From Candidatus Saccharimonadota bacterium (GTDB lineage Bacteria > Patescibacteriota > Saccharimonadia > Saccharimonadales > Saccharimonadaceae), in the NCBI GenBank assembly GCA_017406405.1, contig JAFQYO010000019.1:1-64000 (forward strand): DNA of 64,000 bases, in the 5' to 3' direction. Below the pieces are notes generated by a model that ran no database searches, was not told the DNA's origin, and was given only the letters and a program-made list of their open reading frames with translations. Below, piece after piece: positions 8,417-17,229 of this stretch (the stretch's first letter is position 1; the number at the start of each line of letters is the position of its first letter). The position numbers and the translations under genes were made by a program.

Positions 8417-9010
8417 TTATTTCTTGTAATACTTCGCGGGATTTTTGATTAGGCCCGTGATATGTTTCTTCAAAATGGTTTTTCCGTTCCACTGGTAGAT
8501 TACTCTTCCTGTTTTGTGATAACAGTGCCGGAACGAAAACGTCCATTTTTTCGCAACAAGCTTGACGTCTGTAATTACCCACAGCTTCGCGTTTGCTTTC
8601 GAGAGCTTCTCGCGAGTATAGGTTCTCTTGACCGTCCAGCCATATTTCTTGGCCAGATTTTCGATCGTCTTCAGACTGCTATAAGCCTTCTTCTCCATTT
8701 TCGTCTTTCTCCTCAGCGATTTAAAATTGCTGACAGAACTCGAAGTTGAAGCCGAAGCAGCGGTTGTTGCCTTTCCAGTGCCGGTTCCGCCCGTCTTGGC
8801 CGCTACGTCGGATGAAGGATTGTTGTAGTTATTGTTACTAGTGTTGGTAGTAACAGTATGTTCCTTCGTGACTGTAGTGGTCGTCTTAACGGTGTCTACT
8901 GTAGTAGTAGTCGACACAGTCGTTGTTGTCGCCGCAAAACTCGGGACACAAAGACAAAAAACAGCAGCTACGAGTGCGATAAACGCACAAACTTTTTCTC
9001 TTGTGGTCAT
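8417..9010 (-). CDS. Secreted Thr-rich protein with basic C-terminal domain
   Basis: The 197-residue protein has a clean signal peptide (FIALVAAVFCLCVPSFA, cleavage before ATTTT). A Thr/Val/Ser/Asn low-complexity region (about 27-100) follows, then a very basic domain (about 100-197) rich in Lys, Arg, Trp and Tyr (KAYSSLKTIENLAKKYGW, KKWTFSFRHCYHKTGRVIYQW). No family is recognised. The Thr-rich part looks like a cell-wall spacer and the cationic part could bind wall polymers, nucleic acid or host surface; this is inference. The gene has a GAGGTGG ribosome site and its own terminator, so it is monocistronic. Confidence 0.7.
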   Translation of the reverse strand: MTTREKVCAFIALVAAVFCLCVPSFAATTTTVSTTTTVDTVKTTTTVTKEHTVTTNTSNNNYNNPSSDVAAKTGGTGTGKATTAASASTSSSVSNFKSLRRKTKMEKKAYSSLKTIENLAKKYGWTVKRTYTREKLSKANAKLWVITDVKLVAKKWTFSFRHCYHKTGRVIYQWNGKTILKKHITGLIKNPAKYYKK

Positions 9011-9132
9011 TTTTCCACCTCTTTCTGAATGTACTTGTCAAAGGGAAACCTCTACAATGCCTTCATTATAGCACACTTAATAAAAAAAGTCAAGCGTTTT
9101 AGCATAATCATCTAATTTATTCCAGTAAAAAA

Positions 9133-9143
9133 TATGGTATAAT
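9133..9143 (+). promoter_or_regulatory. Extended -10 promoter of alaS, leaderless
   Basis: TATGgTATAAT ends 7 nt before the ATG at 9151. Confidence 0.65.
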
Positions 9144-9150
9144 TATCATC

Positions 9151-11031
9151 ATGAACGCAAACGAAATCCGAAAAAAATACCTAGATTTTCAAGTCTCAAA
9201 AGGCCACAAGGTTATTTCTCCCGCTCCTCTTGTCCTCGAGAACGACCCGACCACTCTCTTTACCGGCTCCGGAATGCAACCTCTCCTTCGTTATCTTTTA
9301 GGGGAGAAACACCCTGACGGAACTCGCCTGACCGATTCTCAGCCTTGCCTTCGTCTCCAAGACATCGAAGATGTTGGCGACCCTCGCCACACGACCGTTT
9401 TCGAGATGCTTGGGAACTGGTCGCTCGGTGATTATTTCAAAGAAGAACAGATAAGAAACTATTTTGAGTTTTTAACAAAAATAATTGGGCTCGACCCAGA
9501 AAAGATTTTTGTCACCTGTTTTATCGGGAGCGAAAAATACGGTATTCCTCGAGACGACGAAGCTGCGCAAATCTGGCAATCTGTTTTTAAAGAGGCTGGA
9601 ATTGAAGCAAAAATCGTTGAGCTCGATACTGCTGAAAATGGCGACAAACGCGGTATAAACTCAGGTGAACGTATTTTCTTCTATAACGATAAGGAAAACT
9701 GGTGGTCTCGCGGCGGCGGAATCGAAACGACCCCTGTTGGCGACCCCTGTGGCCCAGATTCTGAAGTGTTTTATGATTTCGGCGAAGATAAACAAGACGT
9801 CGAAAAATACGGCAAGTCCCACCCCGCCTCTGATGGCGCGCGGTTTATGGAAATCGGCAACCAAGTTTTTATGCAATATCGCCGAAACGAAGATGGGTCT
9901 TTCTCCGAGCTAAAGCACAAAAACGTTGATTTTGGTGGTGGCCTCGAACGCCTTGCGGCGGCTTCGATGGGCAGTTTCGACGTCTTTCAGATTTCGCTCA
10001 TGCGTCCAATTATCGAGAAACTCGAGAAACTCTCGAACAAGTCTTACGAAAACAACACCGACGAAATGCGGATTATCGCTGACCATCTTCGCGGCGCTTA
10101 TCTCCTCTCCGCACAAGGGCTCGCCCCGTCGAATAAGGCTCAAGGATACGCTCTCCGTCGTCTGATTCGCCGAGCTATTTTGAAGGCGCTCGACCTCGGG
10201 ATTGCTCAAGATTTTCTTCGAGAAACTATCTCTCCGATTGAAAAAGAATACGAAACTCTTCCGGATTCGATTCTCACAAACCGCGACCGCGCTCTTGAAA
10301 CTCTCGAGAAAGAGGAACGTGCCTTCCGCCGAACTTTAACGAAAGGTCTCAGAGAGCTTAAAAAACTTGCAGATAAAAACGAATTTCTTTCTGGTCGCGA
10401 CCTCTTTACCCTTCAAGACACATACGGGTTCCCGTTTGAAATCTCCGTCGAAGAAGCTTTTCGCCAGGGAATTAAACTTTCGAAAAACTACCAAGCCGAA
10501 TTCGAAGCGGCTCTCGAAGAACAGCGAAACCGTTCGAAGACCGCCTCAAAAGGAATGTTTAAGGGCGGTCTTGCCGACCACGGCGAGATGACCACAAAAT
10601 ACCATACCGCCACTCATCTTCTTCTCGCCGCCCTCCAGAAACACTTCGACCCTTCCGTTTCTCAAAAAGGTTCAAACATCACCCCCGAGCGAATCCGTTT
10701 TGATTTTAATCTCGACCATAAAATGACCCCCGAGGAAATCAAAACCGTCGAAAACCAAGTCAACTCCTGGATTTCCGACGACCTCCCAGTTGTCTTTGAT
10801 GAATACGAAAAGAATTATGCGAAAGACGTCTTAAAGGCGCACGGCCAGTTCTGGGAAAAATATCCAGAAAAGCTAAAGGTATACACTATCGGAGATTTCA
10901 AAAACCCGATTTCTCGCGAAGTTTGTGGCGGGCCTCACGTCGAGCATACAGGGGTTCTCGGAAAATTCAAAATTAAAAAAGAAGAATCCTCCTCTGCTGG
11001 CGTTCGCCGCATTAAAGCCGTTCTCGAATAG
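9151..11031 (+). CDS. alaS: Alanyl-tRNA synthetase, short form
   Basis: The class II enzyme charges tRNA-Ala (a tRNA-Ala with anticodon CGC is at 61676). Catalytic motifs are clear: HTTVFEMLGNWSLGDYFKE (motif 2 area), GGGIETTPVGDPCGPDSE and GGGLERLAAA (motif 3). The editing domain is present, with HTATHLL and the CGGPHVEHT metal site. At 626 residues it stops right after the editing domain (KIKKEESSSAGVRRI). It lacks the rest of the oligomerisation region and the C-Ala domain of the usual ~870-residue enzyme. No C-terminal piece follows, so this looks like a natural short form rather than a frameshift. Confidence 0.95.
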   Translation: MNANEIRKKYLDFQVSKGHKVISPAPLVLENDPTTLFTGSGMQPLLRYLLGEKHPDGTRLTDSQPCLRLQDIEDVGDPRHTTVFEMLGNWSLGDYFKEEQIRNYFEFLTKIIGLDPEKIFVTCFIGSEKYGIPRDDEAAQIWQSVFKEAGIEAKIVELDTAENGDKRGINSGERIFFYNDKENWWSRGGGIETTPVGDPCGPDSEVFYDFGEDKQDVEKYGKSHPASDGARFMEIGNQVFMQYRRNEDGSFSELKHKNVDFGGGLERLAAASMGSFDVFQISLMRPIIEKLEKLSNKSYENNTDEMRIIADHLRGAYLLSAQGLAPSNKAQGYALRRLIRRAILKALDLGIAQDFLRETISPIEKEYETLPDSILTNRDRALETLEKEERAFRRTLTKGLRELKKLADKNEFLSGRDLFTLQDTYGFPFEISVEEAFRQGIKLSKNYQAEFEAALEEQRNRSKTASKGMFKGGLADHGEMTTKYHTATHLLLAALQKHFDPSVSQKGSNITPERIRFDFNLDHKMTPEEIKTVENQVNSWISDDLPVVFDEYEKNYAKDVLKAHGQFWEKYPEKLKVYTIGDFKNPISREVCGGPHVEHTGVLGKFKIKKEESSSAGVRRIKAVLE

Positions 11032-11050
11032 TTTCTGGTTTTTTTCGAAA

Positions 11051-11061
11051 TGTGATATAAT
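11051..11061 (+). promoter_or_regulatory. Extended -10 promoter, leaderless
   Basis: TGTGaTATAAT ends 6 nt before the ATG at 11068. Confidence 0.65.
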
Positions 11062-11067
11062 TTAGCC

Positions 11068-12390
11068 ATGAGCTTTATTAAATCCCTGAACTCTCCGAAA
11101 AGCTCACCTCCCCGCGAGCTTAAATCTACTCTTCTCGCCCTTGACATCGGGACCGAGTTTGTTAAATGTGCCTTAGCGACGCCTGCCGAAGAGTCCTCGA
11201 AGTTCAAATCCGGCCTGACTTCCGGGAAACTGAACGTTCTCGGTTTTTCAAAAACAAAACAAGCTTCTGGAAACATGCAAAACGGCACCATCTCAAACAT
11301 CAAAGGTGTCGTGAAATCCTGCGAAGAAGCCATTTCGATTGTTGAAGAAAAAACTTCTCGTCACGCGAAAGCTGTTGTTGTCGGCATTTCTGGCGAACTC
11401 GTCAAAGGCGACACCACAACAATCCGCTATCGCCGCGACAACCCTAATAAACCTATTACTGACGCCGAACTGAAAGAACTTCTCGAAAAAATCGAATCAC
11501 GCGCCGAAAAAAAAGTAAAAAAAGAACTCGCGCTCGAGACCGACAACCCCGAAATCAACCTTAGCTTAATAAACTCCGCTCTTGTCTCCCTCTCTATTGA
11601 CGGCTACCGCATAAACAACCCCGTCGGGTTTAAAGGTGCGGAAGTTATGATAGAATACTATACCGCCTTTGCACCCTCCCTTGCGACTTCCGCAATAGAA
11701 AAGGTCTGTGTCGAACTCGAGTTAGACCTTCTTGCGATTGTGGTCGAGCCTTTTGCGGTTTGTCGAGCTTGTCTTGGCGATGAGGCCGATGCCGACTTCT
11801 CTGCGGTTTTGATTGATATTGGTGGCGGAACGACCGACGTTGCCGTTGTCGATTCCGGAGGAATTTGTGGAACAAAAATGTTTAACATCGCCGGTCAGAG
11901 TTTCACGCGGGGTGTCTCAGAATCCCTCGGTGTAAAACTCCCGACTGCCGAAAAATACAAAACAAACCTCGAAGAAGAAGATATCCTCTCTGATTCCATC
12001 ATAAACAAAACCACAGGCGCTCTTTTTGGCCCGCTCTCGATTTGGCTCGCCGGGGTTACGATTGCTCTCGAAGAGTTCAAAAACATTTCGCCCCTTCCTC
12101 CTGACATTTTTATCTCTGGCGGAAGTGCGAAGCTCCTCCCCCTCGAAGAAGCGCTCGCGACGAGCGACTGGTTCGAATCTGCTGATTTCGAACGTCGTCC
12201 CTTGATTCATGTTCTTGACCCGTTTTCGCTCCCTGATTTTTCCTTCCCAGACGACCCGTCCTCCCTTGAAGACCTCGACTGCTCGTTTATTACCGCGCTG
12301 GGACTCCTTCGGGTCGCCGTCGATACGCTCCTCGTTTCCCCCGAGAAACAAGGACTTCGCGCTAAAATCTCAAAGTTACTTACGCACTAA
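11068..12390 (+). CDS. ftsA: FtsA-like actin-family ATPase
   Basis: The 440-residue protein has the actin/Hsp70 ATPase core: phosphate-1 LALDIGTEFVKCA, phosphate-2 VLIDIGGGTTDVAVV (about residues 250-264) and the adenosine motif FISGGSAKL. A long insertion (about 95-190) takes the place of the FtsA 1C domain. FtsA tethers FtsZ to the membrane in cell division; the related PilM works in type IV pili. The 1C-like insertion and length favour FtsA. No clear amphipathic C-terminal helix beyond QGLRAKISKLLTH is seen, and ftsZ is not in the window. The gene ends 11 bases inside the converging pseudouridine synthase. Confidence 0.8.
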   Translation: MSFIKSLNSPKSSPPRELKSTLLALDIGTEFVKCALATPAEESSKFKSGLTSGKLNVLGFSKTKQASGNMQNGTISNIKGVVKSCEEAISIVEEKTSRHAKAVVVGISGELVKGDTTTIRYRRDNPNKPITDAELKELLEKIESRAEKKVKKELALETDNPEINLSLINSALVSLSIDGYRINNPVGFKGAEVMIEYYTAFAPSLATSAIEKVCVELELDLLAIVVEPFAVCRACLGDEADADFSAVLIDIGGGTTDVAVVDSGGICGTKMFNIAGQSFTRGVSESLGVKLPTAEKYKTNLEEEDILSDSIINKTTGALFGPLSIWLAGVTIALEEFKNISPLPPDIFISGGSAKLLPLEEALATSDWFESADFERRPLIHVLDPFSLPDFSFPDDPSSLEDLDCSFITALGLLRVAVDTLLVSPEKQGLRAKISKLLTH

Positions 12391-13126
12391 TTTCGCGAAC
12401 TTCCCCGGTTTTTAACCCCTTAAGACTATAGTCTCCAAAATTCGTGCGATGCAGTTTCCTGACCGTGTATCCGAGCGCCCCAAAAGTCCGTCGGATTTGG
12501 CGGTTTCGACCTTCGCTCATTGTCACCTCAAACTTTTTTCTCGTTTCCGATTCTGGCGGGTCAAGGCGCATCAGCATAAAACGCGACTTTCCGTCGCTCA
12601 GTTCGACCCCGAAATCAGAAATCATCTGTTGATGAAGCGGTTCAAGATTTTTATCGAGCTCGACGATATAAATCTTCGTCTTTTTGAACTTCGGGTGAGT
12701 CATTCTGAATGCAAAATCACCATCATTCGTCAATAAAATCAACCCAGAAGAATCTTTATCGAGACGCCCGACTGTCTTTAAGGTTTTGTATTTCTCGGGC
12801 AAAAGCTCATAAATCGTTGGGTTTTCTCCCTGTTGCCCTTTCGAACATACATATCCAACCGGCTTATTCATCTCTAAATACAAGAATTTTTCCTCAAAGG
12901 GAATTACTTTATCATTATAGCACACTTTATTACTTTTGTCAATTTTGGCCCCTATAATGGCCGGCTCATCATCAACAAAAACCTTCCCGCCATCTATCAA
13001 CTCGTCCGCTTCTCGACGAGAAATCCCTAATCTCTCCGCAAGAAACTTATTTAGGCGGATTTTATTGTTGGACGGGTTGGTTGGGTTGGGTTGGTTGCTG
13101 GACAGACTGTGGGGTTGGCTGGACAT
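12380..13126 (-). CDS. 16S/23S rRNA pseudouridine synthase (RsuA/RluB family)
   Basis: An S4 RNA-binding domain (RLNKFLAERLGISRREADEL, about residues 23-43) is followed by the RsuA/RluB catalytic domain. The active-site Asp is in VGRLDKDSSGLILLTND. The C-terminal part GRNRQIRRTFGALGYTV is typical. The start at 13126 is supported by AAGGAG seven bases upstream. The first 20 residues (Ser/Gln/Asn/Pro) are read from DNA that in another frame encodes the Gln/Pro tail of the response regulator: the genes overlap by 65 bases and should be translationally coupled. Rsu versus Rlu specificity cannot be told here. Confidence 0.92.
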   Translation of the reverse strand: MSSQPHSLSSNQPNPTNPSNNKIRLNKFLAERLGISRREADELIDGGKVFVDDEPAIIGAKIDKSNKVCYNDKVIPFEEKFLYLEMNKPVGYVCSKGQQGENPTIYELLPEKYKTLKTVGRLDKDSSGLILLTNDGDFAFRMTHPKFKKTKIYIVELDKNLEPLHQQMISDFGVELSDGKSRFMLMRLDPPESETRKKFEVTMSEGRNRQIRRTFGALGYTVRKLHRTNFGDYSLKGLKTGEVREISA

Positions 13127-13760
13127 TTTCTACTCCTTGAACTGGATTCATCATAGGCTGAGAGACAGGCTGAGCTGGCTGAACCGCCGGTTGTGCAGCT
13201 ACAGGCATAGGTTGCGCTCCGGGCATCTGCGTCTCAGGCATTGGTTGAACTGGCGTAGGCTGTGCGACTGGAGCCCCTCCTGCTGGCTGCTCCGGCGCAG
13301 GCTGCGCCACGGACGGAGCTGCGACCATTGGAACCGGCTGTCCCGCACTAGGCTGAGCCGTTCCTACAGCCTGGGCCGCTGCCTCTGCTGGCGTTCCGTC
13401 TAAAACCTCATGAACCGCCGCGATTACATCTTCGATTCCGACTTGCGACTTTACTAGGTATTTATCTGCTCCAAGTCCTTCTCCGCGCTTTCGCTGGTCG
13501 TCGGAACTCAACGCTGTCATCATAATCACCTTGATATTCTTCGTTTCAGGAGTTTGTCGCAAAATATCGAGCATATCAAACCCAGATATTTTCGGCATCA
13601 TCACGTCCGACAAAATCAAATCTGGTTTTTCTTTGACCGCAAGTGCCAGAGCTTCTTCTCCGTCGCCGGCCGAAACTATTTCATAACCCTCCGCCGTCAA
13701 CCTAATCGAGTAAATCTCTCGCAAGCTTTGGTCATCTTCGACTACCATTATCTTTGTCAT
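13062..13760 (-). CDS. CheY-like response regulator with Pro/Gln-rich tail
   Basis: Residues 1-120 form a receiver domain. The acidic pocket is VVEDD, the phosphoacceptor Asp is in LILSDVMMPKISGFDML (about residue 52) and the switch Lys is in GADKYLVKSQ. There is no DNA-binding or enzymatic output domain. Residues 130-232 are low complexity, rich in Pro, Gln, Ala and Met (QPVPMVAAPSVAQPAPEQPA). It lies 21 bp downstream of the histidine kinase, which carries a tail of the same type. I infer a cognate pair acting by protein-protein contact, perhaps on pili or cell division; the target is unknown. Confidence 0.9.
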   Translation of the reverse strand: MTKIMVVEDDQSLREIYSIRLTAEGYEIVSAGDGEEALALAVKEKPDLILSDVMMPKISGFDMLDILRQTPETKNIKVIMMTALSSDDQRKRGEGLGADKYLVKSQVGIEDVIAAVHEVLDGTPAEAAAQAVGTAQPSAGQPVPMVAAPSVAQPAPEQPAGGAPVAQPTPVQPMPETQMPGAQPMPVAAQPAVQPAQPVSQPMMNPVQGVENVQPTPQSVQQPTQPNQPVQQ

Positions 13761-13781
13761 TTTCTGGTTCCTCCATTTTCC

Positions 13782-15371
13782 TTATTGTATTATATTTTGA
13801 GGGTTTTGAACAGGGTTCTGAACCTGAGGCTGAAGCGGATTTATAGAAGCACTCGCGCTATAACCTCTCGCCGGGGCCTGAGTTGGGGCATAAACAGGCT
13901 GTTGGACTCTTTGAACAGGTTGCGCCATGGACACAGATTGAACCGGCTGAACGTGTTGCATGGGCTGAACCTGTTGTGCAGGCTGGAATTGTTGCGCCGG
14001 AGCCTGGTTCAGAACACTCGGGTTAAAACTCGGTCCTTGAGCAACAACAGCTTGAGGAACGGTAGTTAGACCCGCCGCATTTTCGGAGATATTCTCGGCC
14101 AAAGGTTGTTCAGCGAACATCTGAACTGCTCTCTGGTTATTGAAGGCAATCTGGCGTTTCTCATATTCCTCAGTCGAAAGTCTCGGAAGACTGACATAAA
14201 AGGTCGAGCCCTCCCCGAAAGCGCTCTCTGCCCAAACTTTTCCTTCCATGGCTTCCGTTCTTTGCTTGACAAGATAAAGCCCTAAGCCAGTTCCGCCGAC
14301 TGTACGGGTTTGAGAGTTGTCTGCACGGTAAAATTTCTGGAAGATATGTTGTAAATCTTCTGCCGCAATCCCGATCCCAGTGTCAGTCACGTTTATCAGT
14401 GCACGGTCTCCGTCTCCCTGCACATTCACCCAAACTGCCCCGCCGACCGGAGTGTATTTTATTGCGTTTTCGATTAAATTCGCCAGTATCTCTCCGAGAA
14501 AACCGACATCAGCGGCGACATAAACCATCTGATCGATCTTTTTTATTCCGGTCGCAAATCTTCCGCTTCCAGAAGATTCTGTCCCAAAGGTATAAGTAAT
14601 ATTTTTTTCTTGGAACTTCGGCAGATATTCATCGGCAAACTTTTTTACGAACCCAGTCAACTCAATCGGGACTAATTTCGCGCGGATTCGTTTATCGTCG
14701 AGTTTCGTAACGTCCAAAAGGTCCTTAAATAAAGTTCCGAGCCGTTTACTGGCGTTATGAGCAGATTCGATGTATTGACGAGCGCGCGCGTCGAGCGTCG
14801 CCGTCTGAGGGTTCAAAGCAAGACTAAGATAACCTTCTATCGAAGCGACCGGCGTTCGCATCTCATGACTTGCCGTCGAAACAAACTCGGCCTGGGCCCC
14901 TTCTTCTTCAAGCTCTTTCGCGATATCCCGAAAGGTAATAATGCGGTCGCTTCCCATGCTTCCAGTCGGGGTTAAAATAATCTTCACGGGAGTCTTTTTG
15001 TCGCTCAGGGTTGCAACTAAAACATAATCCTTTGTCTCGAAAGCAGAATTCGACTTTGCTGCCTTTAATAATTCGTTTCCAGCTGGCTCAACCGGCGTTC
15101 CGTCTAAAAATTCGAACTTCATCACTGCGGAAAAATCGAGATTGAGCGCATTTTCGGCCTTTTCGACCCCGGTCATAGCGATTCCGGCCGGGTTTATGAA
15201 TTTTATCAGTCCATCTTTGTTAATAATGATGACGCCGTCTTGAATCGACTTCAAAGCGAGCTCTGCCATTCTCCCGGCATCGACTTCTGTCTGCGGAGCA
15301 ACAGCAACGGGCTTCTCCGTGCCTTTGCCTTTTGACTTCGCCTTGTTTTTTATAGCGTCAAACAAACTCAT
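13782..15371 (-). CDS. Soluble PAS-containing sensor histidine kinase with Pro/Gln-rich tail
   Basis: The protein has no membrane segment. A PAS-like domain (ALKSIQDGVIIINKDGLIKF, about 35-130) is followed by HisKA (EFVSTASHEMRTPVASIEGY, His near 175) and HATPase (NLIENAIKYTPVGGAVWV, DTGIGI, GTGLGLYLVKQ). After about residue 410 comes a 120-residue Gln/Pro/Val tail (PAQQFQPAQQVQPMQHVQPV). Two adjacent ATG codons exist; I prefer the second (15371) because it sits 7 nt from the TAAAAT box, as in other leaderless genes here. The signal is presumably intracellular. Confidence 0.92.
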   Translation of the reverse strand: MSLFDAIKNKAKSKGKGTEKPVAVAPQTEVDAGRMAELALKSIQDGVIIINKDGLIKFINPAGIAMTGVEKAENALNLDFSAVMKFEFLDGTPVEPAGNELLKAAKSNSAFETKDYVLVATLSDKKTPVKIILTPTGSMGSDRIITFRDIAKELEEEGAQAEFVSTASHEMRTPVASIEGYLSLALNPQTATLDARARQYIESAHNASKRLGTLFKDLLDVTKLDDKRIRAKLVPIELTGFVKKFADEYLPKFQEKNITYTFGTESSGSGRFATGIKKIDQMVYVAADVGFLGEILANLIENAIKYTPVGGAVWVNVQGDGDRALINVTDTGIGIAAEDLQHIFQKFYRADNSQTRTVGGTGLGLYLVKQRTEAMEGKVWAESAFGEGSTFYVSLPRLSTEEYEKRQIAFNNQRAVQMFAEQPLAENISENAAGLTTVPQAVVAQGPSFNPSVLNQAPAQQFQPAQQVQPMQHVQPVQSVSMAQPVQRVQQPVYAPTQAPARGYSASASINPLQPQVQNPVQNPQNIIQ

Positions 15372-15378
15372 CATATTT

Positions 15379-15389
15379 ATTTTAACACA
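15379..15389 (-). promoter_or_regulatory. Extended -10 promoter of the histidine kinase, leaderless
   Basis: On the minus strand TGTGtTAAAAT ends 7 nt before the second ATG (15371). It is divergent from, and only about 20 bp away from, the promoter at 15402. Confidence 0.6.
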
Positions 15390-15401
15390 AGCATTAAAAA
15401 A

Positions 15402-15412
15402 TGTGCTATATT
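15402..15412 (+). promoter_or_regulatory. Extended -10 promoter, leaderless
   Basis: TGTGcTATATT ends 8 nt before the ATG at 15421. Confidence 0.55.
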
Positions 15413-15420
15413 TATTTTAT

Positions 15421-17229
15421 ATGAACAAAGAAACTATTTATATTGAGCCTAGTGACGACATCACGACAATCCTTTCGAAGATAAAGTCCTCCGAAAAGAA
15501 GATTATTGCGCTTGTCCCCCCTAAAAAACCGAGCGTCCTTCTTAGTTCCGTCAATATAAAACTCATTGCTCGCGCCGCCCGTGCCGAGAAAAAAGCCGTT
15601 GTTCTTGTTACGACTGATGATTCCTTAACAAAGCTCGCCATGGCCGCTAAACTCCCTGTTGCTCCCTCCTTAAAATCCCGCCCGGTTCTTCCGACGGAAG
15701 ATTCCGAACCTGCCGAACCTGAGCCGGAAGAAGACCTCTCCCCTAAAACCTCCCCTGACGATTTTATCGACGAACCTGAGCCTTCGAAACTTGCCTCTGA
15801 CGATTCCGAATCTGAAGAATTCGAAGACGAAGACCCCGAAGAGGGAGAGACTGAAGAGGAAGAGCCTGAAGAACCGCTTCCAAAAAAGTCCTCAACCCCC
15901 CGAAAGTCCGAGCCAGAGGACGCCGAAGACGATTCCGAAGAAACCGATGACGAAGATGACGAAGACGAAAAAGAAAAAAAGTCAAAAACCGCCTCAAAAA
16001 AGGCGAAGAAATCCTCAAAAAAGTCAAAAACCGCCTTTGGCGCCTGGATTATTGCGCATAAACCCTGGGCAATTTTCGGCGCTGTTCTTATTGTCGGGCT
16101 GGCTGGTTTCCTTATCTGGGCCTTTACTTTTGCTCCCCGCGTCGAAGTTTCGATTAAAGTCCGCACGACCACAGGAAACTTTGCCGAAAATATCACCTTA
16201 ACAAAGCTCGCCGCCGACGAAAAAGCCAAAGAAGGTATCCTCTACGTCCATCAAGAACAAAAAACCGACGAACAGTCCATAAAATTCACCGCAACAGGCC
16301 AAAAAGACCTCGGCGAATCCGCCTCCGGCTCTCTTGTTGTCTATTATCAGTCTCCGAACGCCTATGATTTTACTATCGGAAACGGCTCGACCTTCACGAT
16401 TAACGGACTCCAGTACGTAGCGACCTCTTCCGCCACATTAGCCTGGGACGGCGACAAAATCACCTCCTGCGACAACAAAGACGACTACTCCGCCTCAAAG
16501 GGATGCCAAATGTCCGCTACGGTTTCGGTTAAAGCTTCCGCTCCTGGCGACAAATACAACATCAGCGACCGCCAGACCGGTTGGAAATCAAGCGAATACC
16601 CTGCGCTTAGCGTCTATAACTCATCCGATATGACCGGCGGAACCTCGAAAATCGTCACTATCGTTCAACAGTCCGACGTTGATCTCGCCCTCGACAAATT
16701 AAAGTCCGAAAACCAAGACGCCGGGAAAAACTCTCTCATGAAAGACCTTTCCGAAAGCGTCCTTCCTATTGACGCCAGCTTCAAAGTTGAGACCACCGAC
16801 CCCGTCGTCTCTCCGAAAGTTGGCGAAGAAGTCCCCGAAGGAACGACTCCCAGCGTCAGTTCAAAAACCACATATTCCATTTTGACCGTCGAACGCGCAA
16901 AAGTCGAAGAATTCATCAAAGAAAAGGTCGACCTCGAGGAAGGCAGAGAACTTTACTCTTATGGTGATCCCTTTATTGAATATTTCTCTCAAACCGACGA
17001 AAACACCTATAGCGCAAAACTGAAAACCACCTATAAATACGGCCCTGCCCTTAACGAGTCCGAAATCCTTGACAAAATTCACGGCAAAAAAATCGGCCGA
17101 GTTGAACCCGATTTGAAGAGCGATTATCCCGGTATCGCCTCTGTTTCGACCGAGCGCTCCTTCTTCTGGGTCAACACTATCCCGAAAAATCCAAACAAAG
17201 TTACTCTTAAACTCGAGGTAGAAGAATAA
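15421..17229 (+). CDS. Large membrane protein with acidic linker, baseplate-J-like type
   Basis: The 602-residue product starts at 15421; the longer in-frame version lacks promoter support. Domains: a small alpha/beta N-terminal domain (DDITTILSKIKSSEKKIIAL, about 1-85), a very acidic Ser/Glu/Pro linker (about 90-185), a Lys-rich stop-transfer (SKKAKKSSKKSK), one membrane segment (about 215-240) and a large beta-rich extracytoplasmic domain (245-602). Proteins of this layout are often annotated baseplate J-like in CPR genomes; I cannot confirm a structural link to contractile systems. The stop overlaps the RuvX-MltG start (TAATG), suggesting co-expression with wall-remodelling enzymes. Confidence 0.65.
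   Translation: MNKETIYIEPSDDITTILSKIKSSEKKIIALVPPKKPSVLLSSVNIKLIARAARAEKKAVVLVTTDDSLTKLAMAAKLPVAPSLKSRPVLPTEDSEPAEPEPEEDLSPKTSPDDFIDEPEPSKLASDDSESEEFEDEDPEEGETEEEEPEEPLPKKSSTPRKSEPEDAEDDSEETDDEDDEDEKEKKSKTASKKAKKSSKKSKTAFGAWIIAHKPWAIFGAVLIVGLAGFLIWAFTFAPRVEVSIKVRTTTGNFAENITLTKLAADEKAKEGILYVHQEQKTDEQSIKFTATGQKDLGESASGSLVVYYQSPNAYDFTIGNGSTFTINGLQYVATSSATLAWDGDKITSCDNKDDYSASKGCQMSATVSVKASAPGDKYNISDRQTGWKSSEYPALSVYNSSDMTGGTSKIVTIVQQSDVDLALDKLKSENQDAGKNSLMKDLSESVLPIDASFKVETTDPVVSPKVGEEVPEGTTPSVSSKTTYSILTVERAKVEEFIKEKVDLEEGRELYSYGDPFIEYFSQTDENTYSAKLKTTYKYGPALNESEILDKIHGKKIGRVEPDLKSDYPGIASVSTERSFFWVNTIPKNPNKVTLKLEVEE

Noticed and set aside
13554-14069. Plus-strand frames opposite the histidine kinase and regulator tails
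   Set aside because: They are antisense shadows of the Gln/Pro-rich tails; composition is explained by the minus-strand genes.
15438-16229. Long Ser/Phe-rich minus-strand frame opposite the acidic linker gene
   Set aside because: Mirror of the Glu/Asp/Ser repeats on the plus strand; no ribosome site or family.
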